The notes: generated from the sequence alone by a model not told the origin. A stretch of 5,057 bases of DNA from Candidatus Bathyarchaeota archaeon (GCA_023131555.1 JAGLZJ010000068.1:1-5057), one strand, 5' to 3'; numbered from the stretch's first letter, positions 1 through 5,057 are shown. Numbers and translations are program-made.

Positions 1-1
1 T

Positions 2-526
2 AAGAGACAGCAAGAAGAAGCTATGCAAAAAGCTTCAAAGATCATACGCGATATCCACGATGAGTTTTGTGAGCTGAGTGGACGCAAGTATGGAAATGGT
101 CTCGTAGACGCGTATCAGCTGAAAGATGCCCAAATGGCGGTAGTCTGCGTAGGTTCTACAGCTGGTACTGTGAAAACAGTTGTTGATCAATTGCGTTTGA
201 GAGGAATAAAGGCAGGACTCCTGCGCCTTCGAGCGTTCAGACCTCTGCCCACGACAGACATTCAGAAGGCTCTGGCGAACGTGGAAATCGTAGGAGTAAT
301 GGATCGCAGTATCAGCTTCGGAGGACAAGGAGGACCAGTATTCCACGAAATCCGCCACAGCCTCTATGAATCTAAACCTCATCCTTTCATCCAGAATTAC
401 ATATACGGGCTGGGAGGCAGAGACATGCCTCCACACTCAATCGAATGGATCTACAAAGACCTTGAGAAAACCCTCAAGAAGAAGATGGTAGAGACCCTGG
501 TGAATTTCGTTGGAGTCAGAAGCTAG
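2..526 (+). CDS. porA: Pyruvate:ferredoxin oxidoreductase, alpha subunit (PorA), C-terminal part; 5' end outside the window
   Basis: This is the alpha subunit of the heteromeric enzyme that interconverts pyruvate plus CoA and acetyl-CoA plus CO2 with ferredoxin as electron carrier, in the cytoplasm. The frame is open from base 2, seven codons before the first ATG at 23, so that ATG is internal and the gene starts upstream. The visible 174 residues match the second half of PorA, the transketolase C-terminal-like domain; full-length PorA is about 390-400 residues. Typical motifs, numbered from base 2, are GRKYG near 27, VGSTAGTVKTVVDQLR near 50, LRLRAFRPLP near 74, MDRSISFGGQGGPV near 100 and YGLGGRDMP near 136. 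The thiamine-pyrophosphate pyrimidine-binding domain would lie upstream and cannot be checked. porB follows after 12 bases, and the gamma and delta subunit genes are expected upstream. A related 2-ketoacid oxidoreductase, such as one for 2-oxoisovalerate, is the main alternative, but the PorB sequence favours pyruvate. Confidence 0.93.
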   Translation, partial: KRQQEEAMQKASKIIRDIHDEFCELSGRKYGNGLVDAYQLKDAQMAVVCVGSTAGTVKTVVDQLRLRGIKAGLLRLRAFRPLPTTDIQKALANVEIVGVMDRSISFGGQGGPVFHEIRHSLYESKPHPFIQNYIYGLGGRDMPPHSIEWIYKDLEKTLKKKMVETLVNFVGVRS

Positions 527-530
527 GAGG
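525..530 (+). promoter_or_regulatory. Ribosome binding site of porB
   Basis: AGGAGG overlaps the last two bases of the porA TAG stop codon and lies 8 bases before the porB ATG at 539. It matches the anti-Shine-Dalgarno end of archaeal 16S rRNA and fixes that ATG as the start. The overlap with the stop codon suggests the two subunits are translated from one mRNA. Confidence 0.85.
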
Positions 531-538
531 CGCGTGAA

Positions 539-1504
539 ATGACAGCAACAACATGGAAATTCACCGCAAAAGAAATTGTTGAGAAACCAGAACTCTTCAC
601 TTCAGGCCATCGAGCGTGTGCAGGATGCGGTTCTGCGATTGCTTTAAGGCAGATAATGAAAGCGACTCGAGGTCCGACAATTGTCACAAACGCAACAGGA
701 TGCATGGAAGTAGTCTCCACAATATACCCGTACACTGCGTGGAAGGTTCCATGGATCCACACTGCCTTTGAAAACGCTGCGGCAAATGCCTCAGGTATTG
801 AAGCCGCTTTGAAAGCTATGAAAAAGAAAGGAAAACTCCATGAATCAGTTGACGTAATAGCTTTCGCCGGTGACGGTGGCACTTTTGACATCGGATTACA
901 AGCCTTATCCGGAGCAGTGGAAAGGGGGCACGATTTTCTCTACGTCCTTTACGATAACGAGGCATACATGAATACGGGCATACAACGAAGTGGAGGGACA
1001 CCATATGGGGCCTCAACCACTACATCGCCCGCCGGGAAGGTCCTACTGGGAAAGGCTCAGCTCAAGAAACCGATTGCAGACATAATGGTTGCCCACGAGA
1101 TTCCATACGCTGCAACCGCCTCAATCGCCTATTGGCAGGACTTGGTGCGCAAAGCCCGAAAGGGATTGGAAGTAGAAGGCCCTGCGTTTCTTCATGTCTT
1201 TTCGCCCTGCCCGAGAGGTTGGCGCTATGAGACAAATAAAACGATCGAGATTGCTCGTTTGGCAACTGAAACATGTGTGTTCCCCCTGTGGGAAGCGAAG
1301 GAGGGAGATTATAGTTTGTCACCTCAGAGCAAGATAATAGCAATGAAGCCTGAGAGGAAAAAGCCAGTCACAGATTACCTCAAAACGCAAGGCCGGTTCA
1401 GGCACCTGTTCAAAGGAGGCGCCGAGCACATGCTTCAAGATATCCAAAAAATCGTCGATAAACGTTGGAGTAGACTGCTCCGAAGAATACGTGAAGGAAG
1501 CTAG
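539..1504 (+). CDS. porB: Pyruvate:ferredoxin oxidoreductase, beta subunit (PorB), complete
   Basis: PorB is the subunit that binds the thiamine pyrophosphate diphosphate/Mg end and the proximal 4Fe-4S cluster. It has 321 residues, within the usual 290-330. The N-terminal CAGCG motif gives Cys27 and Cys30; Cys55 (ATGCMEV) and Cys224 (SPCPRGW) complete the four-cysteine pattern that ligates the cluster in the family. The TPP motif is GDGG at 111-114, with Asn140 in YDNEAYMNTG about 28 residues later. QRSGGTPYGAS at 149-159 followed by TTTSPAGK is characteristic of pyruvate-type PorB. The C-terminal 80 residues contain the TCVFPLWE segment and the basic, aromatic tail common to PorB. The ATG start is fixed by the AGGAGG site 8 bases upstream. 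Its TAG stop overlaps the stop of the converging DUF2070 gene. All key residues are present, so the enzyme should be active with the porA product. Confidence 0.95.
   Translation: MTATTWKFTAKEIVEKPELFTSGHRACAGCGSAIALRQIMKATRGPTIVTNATGCMEVVSTIYPYTAWKVPWIHTAFENAAANASGIEAALKAMKKKGKLHESVDVIAFAGDGGTFDIGLQALSGAVERGHDFLYVLYDNEAYMNTGIQRSGGTPYGASTTTSPAGKVLLGKAQLKKPIADIMVAHEIPYAATASIAYWQDLVRKARKGLEVEGPAFLHVFSPCPRGWRYETNKTIEIARLATETCVFPLWEAKEGDYSLSPQSKIIAMKPERKKPVTDYLKTQGRFRHLFKGGAEHMLQDIQKIVDKRWSRLLRRIREGS
1446..1451 (-). terminator. Candidate T-tract terminator for the DUF2070 gene, inside porB
   Basis: Six consecutive A on the + strand give a T6 run on the - strand, about 50 bases past the DUF2070 stop. 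Archaeal RNA polymerase can terminate at T-rich non-template tracts without a hairpin. The run is also explained by Lys codons of porB, so this is only a candidate. Confidence 0.25.
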
Positions 1505-3318
1505 AGAAGAGTAAGCAGAGAGACTAAAACCAACCCTGCAGTCGTAAATAACGGAAAAGCAACTCTTTTTGCTCTTTTAAGAGCTTCATCTGCAAGAGAA
1601 GCCAACTCCTCAATCTGCTTTTCACCTATCACTTTGACATCGACGACCTGTCCGGTGCGCCAAGACACACGGCTCGACTTCAAGTCCAACAGTGCTTCCT
1701 TGATCGCTTCTTCAACATAGCTGATCAGCCGTTCATGAGAAATCACTTCACCCAACGGGTGATATCCTCGTCGCGTCATCACAACAGCATTCACCGAGTG
1801 TGTGTCAGTCGTAAACACTTCTCCGGCATCAACACCCAAGCCTTCGGCAGCCTTCAGGATTTTTTCCCTTAGCCCAGAAACCATGTTGTTTGAATCAATG
1901 GTGATATAAGCAGCGGTCTGTTCGTCGGTCTTGATGATCAAAACCGAGATTCCACCAGCACCCATTCCTTGTTCTAAGCTGAATTCGCTCGGTAATACTT
2001 TTGCAGATCCCATTTGGAACTCAGAAGATGTATATCTGGATGCTTCTTTGAGAGCCGCCAGAGCCGCATCCTTCAGTGGCTTCACCACTTTCGTAACATC
2101 GAATGCGTGTTTAATTGAGTTGTGAGAGTTAATCACTACAATGTGTTCGAGGTTGAACTCAGAAGCTGCGTCTAAGATATACATACCAACTTCTTGCGGG
2201 AAATCCTCAGTTGTCTCAGGAGCCAACGATAGGCTGACAACAGCACACGTCCCAAAGATCTGGCAGCTTGCAGTCGCAGTATCTTTACTAATTTTCACAA
2301 AAGGCGTCGCGTTCCTAGAATAGTCACTGAACGCAATAGCATCCACTATTCCATTCAAAACCTTCTGGTTCTGCTCTTTGGAAGCAAGATCAAACTCGTG
2401 CCCAAACAGTCCATGTGGTACAGCAACAGTGCAACCGAAGCGCTTCTCAACAGCATCTTGGATCAAGAATGGAAGAAGGCTGCTTCCAACATTATTAAAT
2501 GGCCCGGGGTGGAAAGAAGGCACAACTAGCAACGATCTTAATCGATCGTCTGATTCAAAGGCGATCAGAGAGTAGTTAATCGCCCGTTCTGTCCCGAATT
2601 CCTCGAAGATGGCCTCAACGTGAATTTTTATGTCCTCCATCCAATTAGCCAGAAAAGCCTTCAGGATTGAACTCGTAGGAATCCTAAGGTTTTTAGCACC
2701 TATGGCGTTCACTGAAGAAATCAAAGCGGTTGCAGTAACAATGGAGGTGATGATGGAAAGCACAAGGAAGAGAGATAGCGTGTCGAAACTGAAAGAGACC
2801 CCAGCGGAAACGGATGTGAAAAGCATTGGAGAAAGACATAGAACTGGCTGCACAATTGAAGAAAACATGTTTCTCCAGTAGGACATGAAAGAGGTGGAGA
2901 GAAATACGATCATACGAAGAATGCAGACAGCTGCGAAACCTATCATGAAGAAATAAACCCACAGTTTAACAGAATCGAGGAACGACGCAAGCAAAGATCC
3001 GATCCACAACGGACAGAGCCACAGCAAGTTGGAGAACATGGATAGAGCAGCAAGTCGTCGTCGGTTATAGATTGGGTCAGAGCCACAGAGGGCGTGTCGT
3101 ATGAGAAAGTCAGAGGCTGTGGACAGACAGAAGAACAGAAGGGTGAATTGGAGCGCTAATGAAATACCTGACCAGGATGGCAGAAGCAAGAGAACAGAGG
3201 CGCCCCCGAGGCAACAGAACAGGAGGTTCAGGATACTGATCTTGGTCGTCGCAGGCAAAGTGAACAGTGAAGAATAGTGCTTCTCCGCTCTCTCTATTGA
3301 GTAATCTAAGCTGTTCAA
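1501..3318 (-). CDS. DUF2070 family archaeal membrane protein, possible membrane-anchored hydrolase
   Basis: The 605-residue product matches the archaeal DUF2070 family. Hydrophobic segments lie near residues 28-46, 52-75, 90-112, 118-140, 152-172 and 180-202, then a soluble domain of about 380 residues, then a last membrane segment at 586-605. The soluble domain holds FHPGPF (269-274) with NVGSS, PHGLFGHEFD (301-310), NSHNS (397-401), DTHSVN (505-510) and GYHPLG (518-523). These clustered His, Asp and Glu residues would suit a metal site. From memory, the matching COG is described as a membrane-associated lipid hydrolase related to neutral ceramidase; no activity is established to my knowledge. 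The start is a TTG: no ATG or GTG is available in frame between the upstream stop at 3358-3360 and it, and the following segment (YSIERAEKHYSSLF, then LPAT) resembles the family N-terminus. No Shine-Dalgarno site precedes it, and a TATA-like box lies about 30 bases upstream. It converges with porB, overlapping by four bases. Confidence 0.85.
   Translation of the reverse strand: MNSLDYSIERAEKHYSSLFTLPATTKISILNLLFCCLGGASVLLLLPSWSGISLALQFTLLFFCLSTASDFLIRHALCGSDPIYNRRRLAALSMFSNLLWLCPLWIGSLLASFLDSVKLWVYFFMIGFAAVCILRMIVFLSTSFMSYWRNMFSSIVQPVLCLSPMLFTSVSAGVSFSFDTLSLFLVLSIITSIVTATALISSVNAIGAKNLRIPTSSILKAFLANWMEDIKIHVEAIFEEFGTERAINYSLIAFESDDRLRSLLVVPSFHPGPFNNVGSSLLPFLIQDAVEKRFGCTVAVPHGLFGHEFDLASKEQNQKVLNGIVDAIAFSDYSRNATPFVKISKDTATASCQIFGTCAVVSLSLAPETTEDFPQEVGMYILDAASEFNLEHIVVINSHNSIKHAFDVTKVVKPLKDAALAALKEASRYTSSEFQMGSAKVLPSEFSLEQGMGAGGISVLIIKTDEQTAAYITIDSNNMVSGLREKILKAAEGLGVDAGEVFTTDTHSVNAVVMTRRGYHPLGEVISHERLISYVEEAIKEALLDLKSSRVSWRTGQVVDVKVIGEKQIEELASLADEALKRAKRVAFPLFTTAGLVLVSLLTLL
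1565..1578 (+). terminator. Candidate T-rich terminator for the porAB operon, inside the DUF2070 gene
   Basis: CTTTTTGCTCTTTT lies about 60 bases past the porB stop on the + strand. A short inverted repeat, GCTCTT-TT-AAGAGC (1571-1584), overlaps its end, but a two-base loop makes a real hairpin weak. The same bases are Lys/Arg/Ala codons of the DUF2070 gene on the other strand, so the T-richness may be coincidental. Confidence 0.3.
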
Positions 3319-3345
3319 GGTCAGACAGACCGATTCTCTGCATAA

Positions 3346-3353
3346 GTTTAAAA
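3346..3353 (-). promoter_or_regulatory. TATA-like box of the DUF2070 gene (possibly bidirectional)
   Basis: On the - strand this reads CTTTTAAAC, close to the archaeal TATA consensus, with purine-rich sequence further upstream. An initiation site about 26 bases downstream would fall near 3320-3326, leaving only a few bases before the TTG start at 3318. The core TTTAAA is palindromic, so it could also bind TBP for transcription toward the LSm-like gene. The alternative ATAAATAC at 3357-3364 would start transcription near 3334. Confidence 0.45.
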
Positions 3354-3390
3354 GTATTTATCTCTTCGATCTTAGACCAGTGTGAGGGGT

Positions 3391-3400
3391 AAGCTTTATC
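3391..3400 (+). promoter_or_regulatory. TATA-like box of the LSm-like gene
   Basis: AAGCTTTATC on the + strand has its A/T core about 26 bases before the GTG at 3422 and about 32 before the ATG at 3428. If used, the mRNA would be leaderless or start just at the coding region. This agrees with the lack of a ribosome binding site directly before either start codon. GAGGGG at 3384-3389 is too far upstream to serve as one. Confidence 0.35.
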
Positions 3401-3421
3401 CCGAAACCCTCATAGATTGTA

Positions 3422-3706
3422 GTGGCAATGCCGGCTGAGAACATACCGCCCTCAATCTTCCACATGTTAGAGAAGAACGTGGGGAGGAAGCTGCTTGTAG
3501 TCTTAAGCCAAACGTACGGCTTTGAGGGGACACTTGCTGCCATTACCCATGATCCACCAGGGATCTGGCTGTCAAACGCCGAAGCAGTTATCTTCCGAAC
3601 AACAATAGCAAATCCTTTACCTCAGATAGCAGGTAGGGAAGATAGAAGTGAAATCTTCCTAAATCTGAGCGCAGTTCAGCGGATAGAAGTACTTCATCAG
3701 GGCTAG
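3422..3706 (+). CDS. Small hypothetical protein with divergent Sm/LSm-like fold
   Basis: I do not recognise this 94-residue protein as a named family. Its pattern fits a small Sm-like beta-barrel: a short helix-like start (IFHMLEKNVG, 12-21); a strand LLVVLS (24-29); YGFEGTL (32-38) like the Sm1 'G-x-x-F-x-G-x-L' turn; HDPPGIWLSNA (43-53) like the Sm1 'D-x-x-x-x-L-x-x-A' end; a variable loop; and IFLNLSAVQRIEVL (78-91) in the place of Sm2. The usual Sm2 'RG' RNA-contact pair is absent, so RNA binding by the canonical mode is doubtful. The start is GTG at 3422 or ATG at 3428; an in-frame TAG at 3413-3415 rules out anything longer. Neither start has a Shine-Dalgarno site. The gene stands alone: divergent from DUF2070 and converging on secG with an 11-base gap. 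Codon use and sequence style make it look like a real coding region. The LSm assignment is an inference from the pattern. Confidence 0.7.
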   Translation: MAMPAENIPPSIFHMLEKNVGRKLLVVLSQTYGFEGTLAAITHDPPGIWLSNAEAVIFRTTIANPLPQIAGREDRSEIFLNLSAVQRIEVLHQG

Positions 3707-3717
3707 GAGTAGCTGCT

Positions 3718-3900
3718 TCAGACACCAGCGAAGGAGTAAACCTGCGCCAGAACGCAAAGAACGATTAGGCCAACAGCGAAAATTATGATGATTTCCGGTC
3801 TTAGCTGTATGCCTTTGGTCTCTTCTTCAAAAAACCTGAGTAGCCCAGCACTTGCCGCTGGCATTGGAGCCCCACTTTCACGTCTCTTTTTTCTGCTCAT
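3718..3900 (-). CDS. secG: Preprotein translocase subunit Sec61-beta (archaeal SecG)
   Basis: This is the small third subunit of the archaeal SecYE-beta protein-conducting channel in the cytoplasmic membrane. The 60-residue length is typical. The N-terminus is basic (SRKKRRESG), followed by the family signature PMPAASAGLLRFFEEET (12-28) and GIQLRPE (30-36), which lies on the cytosolic side. One membrane segment follows at about 37-55, and the C-terminus is short and external, giving a tail-anchor topology. The ATG at 3898-3900 is supported by a GAAGGGG site 7 bases upstream. The gene is single and diverges from glyA across 228 bases. Its stop lies 11 bases from the stop of the LSm-like gene. 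Despite the bacterial symbol, it is homologous to eukaryotic Sec61-beta and not to bacterial SecG. Confidence 0.94.
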   Translation of the reverse strand: MSRKKRRESGAPMPAASAGLLRFFEEETKGIQLRPEIIIIFAVGLIVLCVLAQVYSFAGV

Positions 3901-3907
3901 AATGCAA

Positions 3908-3914
3908 CCCCTTC
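3908..3914 (-). promoter_or_regulatory. Ribosome binding site of secG
   Basis: On the - strand this reads GAAGGGG, 7 bases before the secG ATG. It is a somewhat imperfect Shine-Dalgarno match, but its spacing is right and it supports the chosen start. Confidence 0.6.
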
Positions 3915-3937
3915 ATCTGTACCGATATTGTTACTAA

Positions 3938-3947
3938 TCTATTAATG
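3938..3947 (-). promoter_or_regulatory. TATA-like box of secG
   Basis: The - strand reads CATTAATAGA here, in a locally A/T-rich stretch. Initiation about 26 bases downstream would fall near 3916, just before the ribosome binding site, giving a leader of about 16 bases. This mirrors the arrangement in front of glyA. Confidence 0.4.
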
Positions 3948-3988
3948 TTACGCGTTTGACCTACAAGGTCTACGTTTTAGTCTGGTAT

Positions 3989-4014
3989 TGCATGTGTCTG
4001 CATGTGCACGCATA
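3989..4014. repeat. Short direct repeat within an alternating purine-pyrimidine tract, secG/glyA intergenic
   Basis: TGCATGTG occurs at 3989-3996 and again at 3999-4006, a 10-base period close to one helical turn. From 3999 to 4014 every base alternates pyrimidine and purine without a break (16 bases). The element lies between the two divergent promoters, about 42 bases upstream of the secG TATA-like box and about 68 bases upstream of that of glyA. It could be a regulator site. The rest of the 228-base gap (3901-4128) holds only the promoters and ribosome binding sites listed; I see no RNA gene or credible small protein. Confidence 0.4.
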
Positions 4015-4081
4015 ATTAATGGAACTAAGACACTGATTGTAGCTAACATAGAGAAGAACAGCGAGAAGGTACAGGCTCCGA

Positions 4082-4091
4082 AGCTTTTATG
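4082..4091 (+). promoter_or_regulatory. TATA-like box of glyA
   Basis: AGCTTTTATG, preceded by the purine-rich CCGAAG that could act as the TFB recognition element, lies about 40 bases before the glyA start. Initiation about 26 bases downstream would fall near 4113, a few bases before the GGAGGT ribosome binding site, leaving a leader of roughly 16 bases. Confidence 0.55.
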
Positions 4092-4116
4092 TCGATGCAC
4101 CTGCTTTTCATAGAAC

Positions 4117-4122
4117 GGAGGT
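4117..4122 (+). promoter_or_regulatory. Ribosome binding site of glyA
   Basis: GGAGGT is a full Shine-Dalgarno match 6 bases before the GTG at 4129. It decides that this GTG, and not a later ATG, is the start. Confidence 0.85.
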
Positions 4123-4128
4123 CAATTC

Positions 4129-5057
4129 GTGTCAGCTCTCGAATCTTACAGTGAGACGATTAGACTGATTCAAGCACATGAAAAATGGTTTCAGGAGAGC
4201 ATTCCACTCATAGCCAGCGAAAACGTGTCCAGTCCAGCAGTACGCGAAGCGTTAGCTAGCGATTTCGGTCACCGCTACGCTGAAGGCTGGCCTGGGGAGA
4301 GAGTTTATGCAGGATGCAAGTATATAGACGAGGTTGAACTCATCTGCCTTGATTTAATCAAGAAGCTGTTCAAGGCAGAGTTCGCAGATGTCCGTCCAAT
4401 CTCAGGAGTAGTCTCAAACCTCGTTATCTACACAGCCTTCACAAATCCAGGTGACACAATGATGGCGTTGTCAATACCTTGCGGTGGTCACATCACTACC
4501 GGGAAGAAGAGGTTAGGAGGAACTGCAGGTGCAGTCAGTGGTTTAGATGTCCAATATTTAGCATTGGATTATAAGGAACTAAACATTGATGTTGAGCGAA
4601 CAGAGAAGCGTGTCAGAAAGCTGGTTGCTGAAGGCAAGAGTCCGGCTCTAGTAATGTTCGGAGCTAGCGTCTTCCCTTTTCCTCATCCAATTGAAGAACT
4701 GACCGATGTCTTTCATAATGCGGGTTGTATAATCGGCTATGACGCCGCTCATGTCGCAGGATTAATTGCAGGTGAAACATTCCAAGATCCTCTGAGAGAA
4801 GGAGCGGATGTAGTTAGTTTGAGTACACACAAGACGTTCTTCGGTCCACAACACGGTAGTGTGGTCTCATGGGAGAGGTTCAGCGAACAAATAAAAAGAG
4901 CGACTTTCCCAGGCATGGTCAGCAATCATCATCTGCATGCACTCGCAGGCGTAACCTTGGCATGTGCGGAGATGCTACAATTCGGCAAGGAATACGCAAG
5001 ACAGATTGTGAAAAACGCGAAAGCTTTGGCACAAGCCCTCCATGAAGCCGGGTTCAA
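4129..5057 (+). CDS. glyA: Serine hydroxymethyltransferase, archaeal type (GlyA), N-terminal 309 codons; 3' end outside the window
   Basis: This PLP-dependent cytoplasmic enzyme interconverts serine and glycine while passing the one-carbon unit to a pterin carrier, tetrahydromethanopterin or tetrahydrofolate depending on the archaeon. The reading frame is open from the GTG to the window end, covering 309 of an expected 420-440 residues. Visible family motifs are PLIASEN (26-32), HRYAEGWPGERVYAG (48-62), VRPISGVVSN (88-97), YDAAHVAGL (204-212) with Asp205 and His208 for the cofactor ring, and STHKTFFGPQHG (232-243), where Lys235 forms the Schiff base with PLP. The THKT-F-x-GPQ form with Q-H/G after GP is typical of archaeal enzymes; bacterial ones usually have GPRGG. 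The arginine that binds the substrate carboxylate lies downstream of the window. The GTG start is set by GGAGGT 6 bases upstream, and the protein begins at a normal position before the LIASEN motif. The gene is divergent from secG and appears to have its own promoter. Confidence 0.95.
   Translation, partial: MSALESYSETIRLIQAHEKWFQESIPLIASENVSSPAVREALASDFGHRYAEGWPGERVYAGCKYIDEVELICLDLIKKLFKAEFADVRPISGVVSNLVIYTAFTNPGDTMMALSIPCGGHITTGKKRLGGTAGAVSGLDVQYLALDYKELNIDVERTEKRVRKLVAEGKSPALVMFGASVFPFPHPIEELTDVFHNAGCIIGYDAAHVAGLIAGETFQDPLREGADVVSLSTHKTFFGPQHGSVVSWERFSEQIKRATFPGMVSNHHLHALAGVTLACAEMLQFGKEYARQIVKNAKALAQALHEAGF

Noticed and set aside
35..891. Open frames on the - strand opposite porA and porB (35-436 and 523-891)
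   Set aside because: They lie entirely opposite well-supported por genes, show no recognisable motifs, and have the low-complexity composition expected of antisense shadows.
1571..1584. GCTCTT-TT-AAGAGC as an intrinsic hairpin terminator
   Set aside because: The two-base loop is too small for the full stem, and the bases are explained by Lys/Arg/Ala codons of the opposite gene. It is kept only as part of the weak T-tract candidate.
3110..3343. A 77-residue - strand frame starting with ATG at 3343
   Set aside because: It overlaps the start of the DUF2070 gene in another frame. Its sequence has no membrane or domain pattern, while the overlapping frame continues the family N-terminus and first membrane segments.
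3901..4128. tRNA or C/D-box small RNA in the secG/glyA gap
   Set aside because: No cloverleaf arms or T-loop consensus (GGTTCRA) were seen. CTGA at 4032-4035 has no convincing C box (RTGATGA) partner at suitable spacing.
4089..4154. A 21-residue + strand frame from ATG 4089 across the glyA start, considered as a leader peptide
   Set aside because: It begins inside the proposed TATA box, upstream of the expected transcription start. It also lacks a ribosome binding site and any run of regulatory codons.
1..5057. Mobile element, CRISPR array, toxin-antitoxin or defence system
   Set aside because: There are no transposase or integrase motifs, terminal inverted repeats or regularly spaced repeats. 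All genes are either housekeeping or conserved-looking single genes.

Overview
The window comes from an archaeon. It holds a heteromeric (split-subunit) pyruvate:ferredoxin oxidoreductase, an archaeal Sec61-beta protein, a DUF2070 membrane protein (a family essentially confined to Archaea), an archaeal-type serine hydroxymethyltransferase, and A/T-rich TATA-like boxes about 26 bases before the expected transcription starts. The overall flavour, including the moderate base composition, suggests a Bathyarchaeia-like or related Thermoproteota lineage. That placement is an inference; 'archaeon' is firm. All five gene products look chromosomal and housekeeping. I see no mobile element, CRISPR array, tRNA or rRNA.

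Layout. Bases 2-1504 carry the end of porA and all of porB on the + strand, joined by a 12-base gap that contains a strong ribosome binding site. They encode the alpha and beta subunits of an oxidoreductase linking pyruvate and acetyl-CoA through ferredoxin. Bases 1501-3318 on the - strand carry one long gene for a 605-residue DUF2070 protein: six N-terminal membrane segments, a large soluble domain rich in conserved-looking His/Asp motifs, and one C-terminal membrane segment. porB and this gene converge and share the palindrome CTAG, which supplies the stop codon of each. Bases 3319-3421 form a compact divergent promoter region. Bases 3422-3706 (+) encode a 94-residue protein that looks like a divergent Sm/LSm-fold protein. 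Bases 3718-3900 (-) encode Sec61-beta (SecG). Bases 3901-4128 form the divergent secG/glyA promoter region. Bases 4129 to the window end (+) carry the first 309 codons of glyA.

How the genes relate. porA and porB form one operon and one enzyme. The rest are a mosaic of single genes with their own promoters: DUF2070, the LSm-like gene, secG and glyA alternate in orientation (-, +, -, +). This gives two divergent promoter regions and two very tight convergent ends. Two start types appear. secG and glyA have a TATA-like box, a short leader and a Shine-Dalgarno site. The DUF2070 and LSm-like genes have a TATA-like box so close to a TTG or GTG start that the mRNA is probably leaderless or nearly so.

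I do not see an obvious new multi-gene system. The least understood parts are the DUF2070 protein, a possible membrane-anchored hydrolase, and the atypical LSm-like protein.
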